Below the pieces are notes generated by a model. It made no database searches, was not told where the DNA came from, and was given only the letters and a program-made list of their open reading frames with translations. From Sphaerochaeta sp. UBA5849 (GTDB lineage: Bacteria > Spirochaetota > Spirochaetia > Sphaerochaetales > Sphaerochaetaceae), in contig DJGJ01000034.1 of the NCBI GenBank assembly GCA_002432715.1, forward strand, positions 1 through 15,406: a DNA stretch of 15,406 bases. The letters run 5' to 3'. Every line of letters starts with the position of its first letter. Position 1 is the stretch's first letter. A program made the position numbers and the translations under genes. Below are positions 1 to 6,267 of the stretch, piece after piece.

Positions 1-119
1 TAGGTAATTGACTGGGAAGCCCATCTTGGTGGTCTTCCACTATTCCAATCTCTTTATTCTTCCCTACGCTTAGCTTGTCAATAAACTGATTATCGAGGCC
101 TTACAGACCTTTCAAATCA

Positions 120-138
120 CCCTCTTTCCTAAAGGGGG
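120..138. other. Short hairpin, 8-bp stem
   Basis: Arms at 120-127 and 131-138 pair over eight positions (one G-T wobble) around a three-base loop. The right arm is a run of five G, so on the plus strand the hairpin is C/G-rich at its base. It is followed by a short pyrimidine patch rather than a clean T-run, so it is only a weak candidate for a terminator of a gene lying to the left. Confidence 0.4.
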
Positions 139-183
139 CGTTCTTTCAGAATACTCTATACTTTCATATTCCGTCAAGAGCCT

Positions 184-229
184 TGCGGTACCTGCCGTAT
201 GTGAGACTGCGGTACCTGCCGTATGTGAG
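184..229. repeat. Two-copy tandem repeat, 24-bp period
   Basis: A 22-bp unit at 184-205 is repeated without mismatch at 208-229, separated by two bases. Each unit contains GGTACC and is itself built from two similar halves, TGCGGTA and TGCCGTA, set nine bases apart. The copies are identical, so the duplication looks recent or selected. Only two copies are present and there is no spacer variety, so this is not a CRISPR array. It could be a replication-slippage duplication or a pair of protein-binding sites; the sequence alone does not decide. Confidence 0.85.
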
Positions 230-238
230 TGATTTAGT

Positions 239-256
239 TCTCGTTGCCGAACGAGA
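239..256. other. Perfect inverted repeat, 7-bp arms
   Basis: TCTCGTT at 239-245 and AACGAGA at 250-256 form a perfect seven-base stem around the tetraloop GCCG. It lies just after the tandem repeat and about 40 bases upstream of the promoter-like site. It lacks a T-run on either side, so an operator or RNA hairpin is more likely than a terminator. Confidence 0.6.
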
Positions 257-297
257 TGGGATATTACACCCTAACCCCCTTTTTGTCCAGCACTTTT

Positions 298-327
298 TTA
301 AGAAATTTGCAAAACGATTTCTATAAT
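298..327 (+). promoter_or_regulatory. Candidate promoter with dyad, acetyltransferase gene
   Basis: A perfect -10 box TATAAT lies at 322-327. A partial -35 box TTAAGA (4 of 6) sits at 298-303 with an 18-base spacer. An inverted repeat, AGAAAT at 301-306 and ATTTCT at 317-322, fills the spacer, which is where a repressor would block polymerase. The predicted start near 334 gives a leader of about 85 bases before the ATG at 420. The assignment rests on consensus matching only. Confidence 0.4.
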
Positions 328-419
328 GTTTCAATACAATACTATAAATCCATTAATCTTTGGGATTGAGAAAATGAGCAATCTCCGATATTGTGTAAAA
401 GAAAGAGGAAGGACAATCA

Positions 420-1022
420 ATGCAATATATTCGACAAGCCCTGCCGCAGGACCTACCCTATATATACTCCATTGCCTTGCAAACGGCCTTTGCGGGATTG
501 GATGGGAGACCATATTTCAATGATCAGTGGTGTGTCGGCCACTATTACGCTGCTCCCTACCTGTTCTTTGAGCCAGACGTATGTTTTATAGCTCTTGATG
601 AGAACAGCCGCGTCTCAGGCTATATTGTAGGAACCAGCAACACCAGAGGTTTCAATACCTGGATGCACCAAACCTGGCTGCCTGTTCTGCAGGAGCAATA
701 CAAACAAGTGAAAGAGTTTAAAAGTGAAGCCGAGCAAGATGTGATTAAAACACTGCTCAAAGGCCCTGGCGAAGGCCTATGGCAGAACCTGGGCTATCCG
801 GCACACCTGCACATTGACATATTGGAACACCTACAAGGAAAAGGGATAGGGAAGAGCCTGATGCTCACCTTTTTTGATGCCGTCAAAAAAAAGGGTGCAT
901 CCGGCGTCCACTTGGGTGTGGACGGCAGAAACACCCGTGCATACGGCTTCTATGAGAAAATGGGTTTTGGAATTCTCGAACAACAAAACTGGGGCTCCTT
1001 GTTCGGGAAAAAGCTCAATTAG
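420..1022 (+). CDS. GNAT-family N-acetyltransferase
   Basis: A 200-residue protein of the GCN5-related N-acetyltransferase superfamily, predicted to move an acetyl group from acetyl-CoA to an unidentified amine. The acetyl-CoA pyrophosphate loop is clear at residues 139-145 (QGKGIGK), following the beta strand HLHIDIL at 129-135. The C-terminal part at about 162-183 carries the usual N-x-x-A-x-x-FYEKMGF ending. The middle is unusual: a strand ending SGYIVGT (66-72), then a long helical insert with several Trp residues (81-125) before the CoA loop. From memory this layout resembles the acetyltransferase-like domain fused to O-GlcNAcases in other organisms, but I could not test this. The ATG is supported by GAGGAAGGA at 405-413, six bases upstream. 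Its stop codon overlaps that of the convergent gene. Confidence 0.85.
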   Translation: MQYIRQALPQDLPYIYSIALQTAFAGLDGRPYFNDQWCVGHYYAAPYLFFEPDVCFIALDENSRVSGYIVGTSNTRGFNTWMHQTWLPVLQEQYKQVKEFKSEAEQDVIKTLLKGPGEGLWQNLGYPAHLHIDILEHLQGKGIGKSLMLTFFDAVKKKGASGVHLGVDGRNTRAYGFYEKMGFGILEQQNWGSLFGKKLN

Positions 1023-2698
1023 TCCGCATCGGAATCCCACTTCATTTTCAGATATTCCAAATCACTGGCAAGGCGGTTGATGGCATTCGTGAGCCGGACG
1101 GCACGCTTCTGGTCAAGGTGCGGCTCACTTCCCGCCACCTGCATACGCTCAACCACCGTACGCAGCGTTGCTTCCTGCTTCGTAAGCTCTTCCAACGCTT
1201 CACGCAGCTCCCTGATGTAAGGAACCACCTTGTCGTCCACTGCTGCAGCAATGGGGAGTGAAGCCTCATCCAGCAAGTCCAGCCGTTCCATCGGTGAAGG
1301 CGCATACGCCTTGATATGCAGCGTCCGTGTCACAAATGAAGCAAACCAGGGAGCTACTTCCTTATCCCCATGGACAATGAACGCCCTTCTCGGCTCCTTC
1401 TTGAATGAAGTAAGCCACTTGACCAAGCCCTCTTGGTCAGCGTGACCGCTGATGCCATGCAGCTCACACACCTCACAGCGTACATCGATCTGCTCACCAA
1501 AAATGGTTACATGCCTGGCTCCATCGAGAATCGATCGCCCCAGGGTCCCCGCTGCCTGATATCCGCTGAACAGAACCGTACACTCCTTCCTGAAGAGATT
1601 ATGCTTGAGATGGTGCTTGATCCTTCCTGCTTCACACATGCCGCTGGAGCTGATGATGACACAACTCTCCTTTCGCTTGTTCAAGGCTATCGAGTCAGCT
1701 ACATCGGTAATGGTTACCAAGGAGGGAAACAAAATCGGATTTATTCCCTTGTTCACAAGCTCCATGGTCTCCTCATCCATATAGCCGAACAAGTTGCCTG
1801 CAAATACGTGAGTAGCCTTCACTGAGAGCGGGCTGTCTACGAAAACCGGAATGTCTCCAATGGTGGGACACAGCTTATTCTCAATGACCACTCTCAATAG
1901 GTAGAGGAGCTCCTGGGTCCTGCCTACGGCGAAGGAAGGAATTATGACGTTCCCTCCCCGCTTGAAGGTCCGCTCCACAATATCGGCAAGCTCCTGTGCC
2001 CGAATATGGGTGGGAACGCTGTTTCCCACAGCGTTTTCCGGCTTCTTGTGCACCCTGTTTCCATAGGTGGATTCCATAACGACAAAATCGGCTTCGTCGA
2101 TATAGTCGGGGTCCTTGATCAAGGGTTGGTCGAAATTGCCGATATCGCCGGAAAAGACCAACTTGCGCCGCTCTTTACCCTCTTTCAGCCACAACTCGAT
2201 GGAAGAGGATCCGAGCAGGTGTCCTGCATCGTTGAACCGAACCTTGATGCCCTCGTCGATATCACAGATTTCGTCATAGACGCAACTTTCGAAAAACTGC
2301 ATGGCGTTTTGAGCGTCCTCGACAGTATAGAGCGGTTCGACGCCCTTTTTCCCCGCCCGAACAGCCTTGCGACTCTTCCACTCCGCTTCCATCTCCTGGA
2401 TATGGCCGCTGTCTGCCAACATGATCTCACACAACTGAGTTGTCGCAGATGTGGCAAAAATCTTTCCCTTGAAACCCTCTTTCACCAAGAGGGGAATACG
2501 CCCGGTATGGTCGATATGGGCATGGGTGAGAAATACATAGTCGATGGCATCTGCGCGAAAAGGCAAGTCCAATCCCACCTCACGCTCATCATTTCCCTGT
2601 GGGAGACCGCAATCTATCAAGAGATACTTTCCATTGACCTGTACCATCGTACAACTGCCGGTCACCTGCTGTGCTGCTCCGAAGAAAGTTATATGCAT
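1019..2698 (-). CDS. MBL-fold beta-CASP RNase-like metallohydrolase
   Basis: A 559-residue protein of the metallo-beta-lactamase fold with beta-CASP and RNA-specificity (RMMBL) domains, the family of CPSF73-like nucleases; predicted to be a zinc-dependent cytoplasmic RNase. The signature HAHIDH is at residues 59-64, further metal ligands are H160 (AGHLLGS) and D185 (SGDIG), and the beta-CASP region spans about 205-400. The late motifs SGHAD (H419) and VHGD (H443) complete the active site, so it looks intact. Residues about 485-559 form a charged helical tail, likely a coiled coil, beyond the usual core. The ATG at 2698 has AGGAG seven bases upstream. A candidate promoter lies at 2718-2746. 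Its TAA overlaps the TAG of the convergent acetyltransferase. The exact RNA target cannot be told from sequence. Confidence 0.93.
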   Translation of the reverse strand: MHITFFGAAQQVTGSCTMVQVNGKYLLIDCGLPQGNDEREVGLDLPFRADAIDYVFLTHAHIDHTGRIPLLVKEGFKGKIFATSATTQLCEIMLADSGHIQEMEAEWKSRKAVRAGKKGVEPLYTVEDAQNAMQFFESCVYDEICDIDEGIKVRFNDAGHLLGSSSIELWLKEGKERRKLVFSGDIGNFDQPLIKDPDYIDEADFVVMESTYGNRVHKKPENAVGNSVPTHIRAQELADIVERTFKRGGNVIIPSFAVGRTQELLYLLRVVIENKLCPTIGDIPVFVDSPLSVKATHVFAGNLFGYMDEETMELVNKGINPILFPSLVTITDVADSIALNKRKESCVIISSSGMCEAGRIKHHLKHNLFRKECTVLFSGYQAAGTLGRSILDGARHVTIFGEQIDVRCEVCELHGISGHADQEGLVKWLTSFKKEPRRAFIVHGDKEVAPWFASFVTRTLHIKAYAPSPMERLDLLDEASLPIAAAVDDKVVPYIRELREALEELTKQEATLRTVVERMQVAGSEPHLDQKRAVRLTNAINRLASDLEYLKMKWDSDAD

Positions 2699-2717
2699 GT
2701 GTTGACTCCTACCTTCA

Positions 2718-2746
2718 AAGATACGATTGATAGCCGTTCAATGCAA
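2718..2746 (-). promoter_or_regulatory. Candidate promoter for RNase-like gene
   Basis: On the minus strand, TTGCAT (2741-2746) and TATCTT (2718-2723) are separated by 17 bases. The -10 box matches consensus at four positions and the -35 box at three. The predicted start is just upstream of the AGGAG at 2706-2710. It overlaps the candidate promoter of the divergent LUD gene. Confidence 0.4.
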
Positions 2747-2754
2747 CTTATTTT
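2727..2754 (+). promoter_or_regulatory. Candidate promoter for LUD-alcohol dehydrogenase unit
   Basis: TTGATA (2727-2732, five of six) and TATTTT (2749-2754, four of six) have a 16-base spacer. The predicted start near 2761 gives a leader of about 60 bases that would carry the dyad at 2758-2790. A second pairing, TTGCGT at 2771-2776 with TATCCT at 2794-2799 (17-base spacer), is possible but would start transcription almost at the ribosome binding site. Confidence 0.4.
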
Positions 2755-2757
2755 CCA

Positions 2758-2790
2758 AATCCACGTGAGCTTGCGTAGAGTCAGTGGATT
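2758..2790. promoter_or_regulatory. Imperfect dyad, operator or leader hairpin
   Basis: AATCCAC (2758-2764) pairs with GTGGATT (2784-2790); after a one-base bulge, TGA (2766-2768) pairs with TCA (2781-2783), giving ten pairs around a 12-base loop. It sits at the predicted transcription start of the LUD-alcohol dehydrogenase unit. That position suits a repressor operator or a 5' leader hairpin. There is no T-run after it, so it is not a simple terminator. Confidence 0.5.
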
Positions 2791-2819
2791 GAGTATCCTA
2801 AGGAAAAGGGAAATTGGCA

Positions 2820-3500
2820 ATGGATACACACAAGAGATCAATCAAAATGCTGCAAGTTGAACGAACCATCAAATCACTTGCAAAAAACAATATCGAAGCC
2901 CGCTTCGTTTCCTCAAGAGAGGAGGTCGTCCCCACGGTAGCTTCCTTGATGAAACACGGTCAGAGCGTAGCGGTGGGCGGTTCGGTTACCCTTGATGAGA
3001 CCGGAGTGCTCAATCATCTGCGAAGTGGTTCGTATGTCTTTTACGACCGGTACAAGAAAGGGATTACCAAAGAGGAGCTCGACGAGGTTTTTCTGAAAAG
3101 CTTCACTGTCGATACCTACCTCAGCAGTGCCAATGCACTTACGGAGCACGGGGAAGTTTACTGCGTCGACGGAAGATCCAACCGGGTTTCTGCCATGCTC
3201 TATGGTCCGAAGCAGGTTATACTGGTTGTGTCATGGGACAAAATCGTACCTGATCTCATCAGCGCCATTCTGCGGGTGAAAAATATCGCAGCCCCTGCAA
3301 ATGCCACGCGCCTTTCCACCGGAACATTTTGCACCGAAAACGGAAAGTGCATCAATACCGCCTGTGATGACAGACACCTGATGGCTTTGCCAGCAGGCGC
3401 CTGCGAGCACACCATCTGTTCCAACTATGTTGTTTTTTCCCATCAGCAGATCGAGGGAAGAATGAAAGTACTCATCGTCGGTGAGAGTATCGGATACTAA
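2820..3500 (+). CDS. LUD-domain protein (DUF162 family)
   Basis: A 226-residue cytoplasmic protein of the LUD family, related to the LutC/LutB lactate-utilisation proteins, although many single-domain members have no proven reaction. Visible family blocks include the GGS-x-TLDETG stretch (about residues 53-62), the YLSSANALTEHGE stretch (about 100-112) with the following DGRSNRV, and a C-terminal cysteine-rich part. Five cysteines (171, 177, 182, 195, 200) follow C-x5-C-x4-C-x12-C-x4-C and may hold a metal or iron-sulfur centre. The start is chosen at ATG 2820, nine bases after AAGGAAAAGGG; an in-frame TTG at 2814 would lie too close to that site. The gene ends 11 bases before an alcohol dehydrogenase, so the two are almost surely co-transcribed and may act on related 2- or 3-carbon metabolites. 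It is not a full LutABC set. Confidence 0.85.
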   Translation: MDTHKRSIKMLQVERTIKSLAKNNIEARFVSSREEVVPTVASLMKHGQSVAVGGSVTLDETGVLNHLRSGSYVFYDRYKKGITKEELDEVFLKSFTVDTYLSSANALTEHGEVYCVDGRSNRVSAMLYGPKQVILVVSWDKIVPDLISAILRVKNIAAPANATRLSTGTFCTENGKCINTACDDRHLMALPAGACEHTICSNYVVFSHQQIEGRMKVLIVGESIGY

Positions 3501-3511
3501 CGGAGGATTGC

Positions 3512-4702
3512 ATGATATCGGATTTTACGTACTATACCCCGACAAAAGTCATATTCGGAAAGAATACTGAATCGCAAGTAGGTTCCCTGGTTGCCAACGA
3601 GGGCTGCAAGAAAGTCTTGGTCCATTATGGATCGGAAAGCGCGAAAAAATCAGGATTGCTTGAGAGAGTAACCACATCCCTTGCCAAGCAGGGAATCGAT
3701 TATGTCACGCTGGGAGGTGTCGTACCGAACCCCAGGTTGAGCAAAGTCCATGAGGGCATCGAGCTCTGCAAACAGGAAGGAGTGGACTTTATTCTGGCAG
3801 TCGGCGGAGGCTCGGTCATCGACTCTGCCAAAGCCATCGGCTATGGCTTGTATCACGGTGGCGAGGTGTGGGACTTCTACGACCAGACCCGTCAGATCCA
3901 AGGATGCTATCCTGTTGGTGCTGTTTTGACCATTGCCGCCGCCGGCAGTGAAATGAGCAACTCTTCAGTCATCACCAACGAGGATGGGAATCTGAAACGT
4001 GGTGCCAACCACGATTCTTCGCGCTGCAGGTTTGCCATCATGAATCCGGAGCTGACCTATACCCTGCCTGAATACCAGACCATGAGCGGTGCAGTCGACA
4101 TCATGATGCATACCATCGAGCGCTATTTTGTCAAGGGTTCAACCATGGACCTCACCGACCAGATGGCTGAGGCGCTTTTGCGCTCCGTCATGGAGGCTGC
4201 AACCAAGCTTAAACAGGATGGACGGGACTACGATGCCAGGGCCACCCTGATGTGGGCAAGCAGCCTCTCGCACAACGGCCTGATGGGTTGCGGGCACAGC
4301 CACAGAGGCGACTGGGCTCCTCATCAGTTGGAACACGAGATGGGAGGCATGTTTGATGTCGCCCATGGTGCGGGGCTGTCGGCAATTTGGATCTCATGGG
4401 CCAAGTATGTCTACCAGGAGGCTCCCGAGCGCTTTGCACGCTTCGGTCGAAACGTCCTGGGTCTTGCAGGCAGCACCGATGCCAAAGCAGACGCCCTTGC
4501 AACCATAGAGGCCATGCGCCGCTTCTTCAGAAGCATCGACATGCCGACAAACTTTGCCGAGCTCGGCATCCAACCTACCGAGGACCAAATCGAGGAGATG
4601 ACGGTGAAAGCCACCTTCTGGGGCAAGCGCACCCTTGGTGATGTGATGGTGCTCGGCAAGGATCAGATCAGGGCGGTCTACGAGCTTGCCGCTCACGCTT
4701 GA
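3512..4702 (+). CDS. Iron-containing alcohol dehydrogenase
   Basis: A 396-residue member of the group III, iron-dependent alcohol dehydrogenases, of the butanol dehydrogenase/YqhD-like branch; predicted to reduce an aldehyde to an alcohol with NAD(P)H in the cytoplasm. The nucleotide-binding GGGSVIDSAK is at residues 98-107. The four metal ligands expected by position are D196 and H200 (VDIMMH), H271 (APH) and H285 (DVAHG), with the extra conserved H275. All are present, so the enzyme looks active. Length is normal for the family. GGAGG at 3502-3506 precedes the ATG by five bases, and the upstream LUD gene ends 11 bases before the ATG. The 3' end overlaps the convergent unknown gene by ten bases. 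Cofactor preference and true substrate cannot be read from sequence. Confidence 0.93.
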   Translation: MISDFTYYTPTKVIFGKNTESQVGSLVANEGCKKVLVHYGSESAKKSGLLERVTTSLAKQGIDYVTLGGVVPNPRLSKVHEGIELCKQEGVDFILAVGGGSVIDSAKAIGYGLYHGGEVWDFYDQTRQIQGCYPVGAVLTIAAAGSEMSNSSVITNEDGNLKRGANHDSSRCRFAIMNPELTYTLPEYQTMSGAVDIMMHTIERYFVKGSTMDLTDQMAEALLRSVMEAATKLKQDGRDYDARATLMWASSLSHNGLMGCGHSHRGDWAPHQLEHEMGGMFDVAHGAGLSAIWISWAKYVYQEAPERFARFGRNVLGLAGSTDAKADALATIEAMRRFFRSIDMPTNFAELGIQPTEDQIEEMTVKATFWGKRTLGDVMVLGKDQIRAVYELAAHA

Positions 4703-5688
4703 TGGTCCTTGGACCAGAGGTAGAGCAGCAACATCTGTTCAAGTGTCCTGAGGGGACCCGGTTGACTCGAGTCCCTTCTCAGCCTGGAGAGGGCGTTGCG
4801 CCTCAGAAATGACCGATACAACCGTATTGCTGGAAGATCCTCCTCATTGGGCCCTTCCAGCAACTGGTATGGTCTCAGGCCAAGAAGCTGATGGGCTTCT
4901 TCCCTGCTCACTGCCGACAGTTGATTCTCTTCCATGATCTCCTGCAGGTTTTTCAGCTGCTCGAAGCTCAAGGAGAACAAGAACTCATCCAATGCATACA
5001 CGACTTCTTCATCACTTCCCCGATCACGGAGAAAGTCATGCCACATCGGAGGCAGCCGAAACGAGAGCTGCAACAACTCCACTGTTCCAAGCAGGGTGCC
5101 GAGGACAGGAACCAAGGTATGCCTGACTTCCCAGAGTTGCTGCATCAGCGGAGCAAAAGAATCGGCTTGGGCATTGCTTCGCTCCTCCCACATGCGCACC
5201 AAGTCCCTGGTCGCCCGGCGGGTCCAACTCTCATTTCCAAGGCTGTCCGAAATAATGGATATGTACAGGTCTTCAGCCATCAATGAAAACAGGATGGCAT
5301 GATAGCAAACAAGAATCTGTTCCAGTTTGGGCGTCAAGCATGAATGCTTCTGGGCGATTTTTCGCAGAAACCCGAAGAGATGGAGCTTGGAGATGGTAAA
5401 GGACCTCCCCAGCGAGGCTTTCGTAGGCAGGTTCACCACTTCTTCGATGCCTTGATTGCTCAGCTTCGCAGCAAGCGTTTCCACACTGCGTGCCTTGGGT
5501 GAAAAGCCGAGGTCGGAAGTCAGGGAAGCAGACCGGTCTACTATTCCGGCAAGCATCTCCAAATCCTCCACCTTTCCATCAAGGAGTGAGGCAAGATTCG
5601 GCTCATGCACATACAGCAGTTCACGGCAATCGTCCAGTAAGCTGAATTCTTGTTCAGTAAACGCTATGATATCGCTCACAGAGCACAT
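4693..5688 (-). CDS. Unrecognised helical protein
   Basis: A 331-residue protein that I do not recognise. It is predicted to be almost wholly alpha-helical, rich in Leu, Glu, Arg and Ser, with no signal peptide, no clear membrane span and no catalytic motif. A moderately hydrophobic stretch occurs at about residues 120-145, and the C-terminal third is rich in short Leu/Glu/Arg helices, which suggests a scaffold or protein-binding role, possibly lineage-restricted. The start is uncertain: the ATG at 5688 abuts GAGGT (5689-5693), which is too close, while an in-frame GTG at 5679 has that same site nine bases upstream and would give 328 residues. It has its own promoter-like site at 5703-5731 and follows the terminator of the ATPase operon, so it is probably a separate unit. 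The 3' end overlaps the convergent dehydrogenase. Confidence 0.75.
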   Translation of the reverse strand: MCSVSDIIAFTEQEFSLLDDCRELLYVHEPNLASLLDGKVEDLEMLAGIVDRSASLTSDLGFSPKARSVETLAAKLSNQGIEEVVNLPTKASLGRSFTISKLHLFGFLRKIAQKHSCLTPKLEQILVCYHAILFSLMAEDLYISIISDSLGNESWTRRATRDLVRMWEERSNAQADSFAPLMQQLWEVRHTLVPVLGTLLGTVELLQLSFRLPPMWHDFLRDRGSDEEVVYALDEFLFSLSFEQLKNLQEIMEENQLSAVSREEAHQLLGLRPYQLLEGPNEEDLPAIRLYRSFLRRNALSRLRRDSSQPGPLRTLEQMLLLYLWSKDHQA

Positions 5689-5702
5689 ACCTCGATAGAC
5701 AT

Positions 5703-5731
5703 ATAATGCTCAAACCATATGCTGGAAACAA
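5703..5731 (-). promoter_or_regulatory. Candidate promoter for unknown helical protein
   Basis: On the minus strand, TTGTTT (5726-5731) and CATTAT (5703-5708) are separated by exactly 17 bases. The -10 box matches four of six and the -35 box three of six. It lies between the operon terminator and the gene at 5688, giving a very short leader. Confidence 0.35.
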
Positions 5732-5743
5732 GGAAATGTCCAG

Positions 5744-5781
5744 AACAAAACAAAAGCACCACCTCCTGGGAAGCAGTGCCT
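5744..5781 (-). terminator. Intrinsic terminator of ATPase-usp-EIIA operon
   Basis: Read on the minus strand, a stem of about 12 pairs (several G-U wobbles) with a four-base loop, spanning 5781 down to about 5755, is followed by the T-rich tract TTTTGTTTTGTT (5755-5744). This is the classic layout of a factor-independent terminator. It begins about 24 bases after the EIIA stop codon, and marks the end of the long operon that starts at 15321. Confidence 0.8.
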
Positions 5782-5804
5782 CTATCAAGAAAACCGTAAG
5801 CACA

Positions 5805-6257
5805 TCATTCCATGAACAGACGCACAACCTCTTCATTATCCCGAGCCTGTTCGAGCATCCGCCTGAAGACTTGACTGGTGCAGGTGCGGGCAATGGAAGC
5901 AAGCAACTCAACATGTGCCGAAGCTTGTTTGGATGGAGCCAAAACCAAAAAGAAAATTCTACTCTTTTGACCATCGGGGGAGTCAAAGTCTACAGGAAAA
6001 CGACTGATACCCACCACCATCACGACCTGCTCGACGACATCAGTCTTGGCGTGGGGAATGGCAATCCCATTGCCGATACCTGTCGATCCCAGACTTTCCC
6101 GGTTGAGGACGGCATCCAAAATCTGTTCAAACTGCTGTGTTGAATACCCCTTGGCTTTTGCTATCACCTCAACAAGCTCATTGATGATACCACGCTTGTC
6201 GGTGTGCATAAGCGGCACTTTGACCAGGTTCTTGTCCAATACATCCAGTACATTCAT
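5805..6257 (-). CDS. PTS fructose-type EIIA protein (PtsN-like)
   Basis: A 150-residue single-domain EIIA protein of the fructose/mannitol/PtsN family. Such proteins accept a phosphate from HPr or a nitrogen-type NPr on one histidine and pass it to an EIIB, or act as regulators. The phospho-acceptor site is IAIPHAKT with H69, and the rest of the domain (GNGIAIPHA, then PVDFDSPDG and HVELLASIAR) is intact. No EIIB or EIIC lies nearby, which favours a regulatory role. The ATG at 6257 is chosen because TAAGGAG (6264-6270) lies six bases upstream; an in-frame TTG at 6278 would lie before that site. The TAA of that site is also the stop codon of the preceding usp gene, so translation is tightly linked. 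A terminator follows. Confidence 0.9.
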   Translation of the reverse strand: MNVLDVLDKNLVKVPLMHTDKRGIINELVEVIAKAKGYSTQQFEQILDAVLNRESLGSTGIGNGIAIPHAKTDVVEQVVMVVGISRFPVDFDSPDGQKSRIFFLVLAPSKQASAHVELLASIARTCTSQVFRRMLEQARDNEEVVRLFME

Positions 6258-6267
6258 GCAGAGCTCC

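Larger units (their letters stand above)
1..419. other. Gene-free left edge with small repeats
   Basis: No coding region can be supported here; all six frames are broken by stops. The longest stretch that runs off the edge is on the minus strand from about base 100 leftward (about 33 codons after a TAA), with no start codon and no recognisable motif. The stretch holds a hairpin at 120-138, a tandem repeat at 184-229, a second hairpin at 239-256, a T-rich patch at 281-299 and a candidate promoter at 298-327 for the gene at 420. The left end may be the debris of an older gene or mobile element, but nothing in it proves that. Confidence 0.6.

Noticed and set aside
1..100. Partial minus-strand frame running off the left edge
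   Set aside because: About 33 codons follow a stop with no start codon and no motif; too short to call a gene or pseudogene.
120..138. Hairpin as a true terminator
   Set aside because: No T-run of useful length follows on either strand.
184..229. CRISPR array
   Set aside because: Only two direct copies with a two-base gap and no spacers or cas genes.
326..523. Small open frame before the acetyltransferase
   Set aside because: It begins inside the promoter -10 box, has no ribosome site and overlaps the real start in another frame.
2006..2860. A 284-codon open frame on the plus strand
   Set aside because: It lies antisense to the RNase-like gene, whose catalytic motifs are intact; the translation has no family features and no ribosome site, so it is a shadow.
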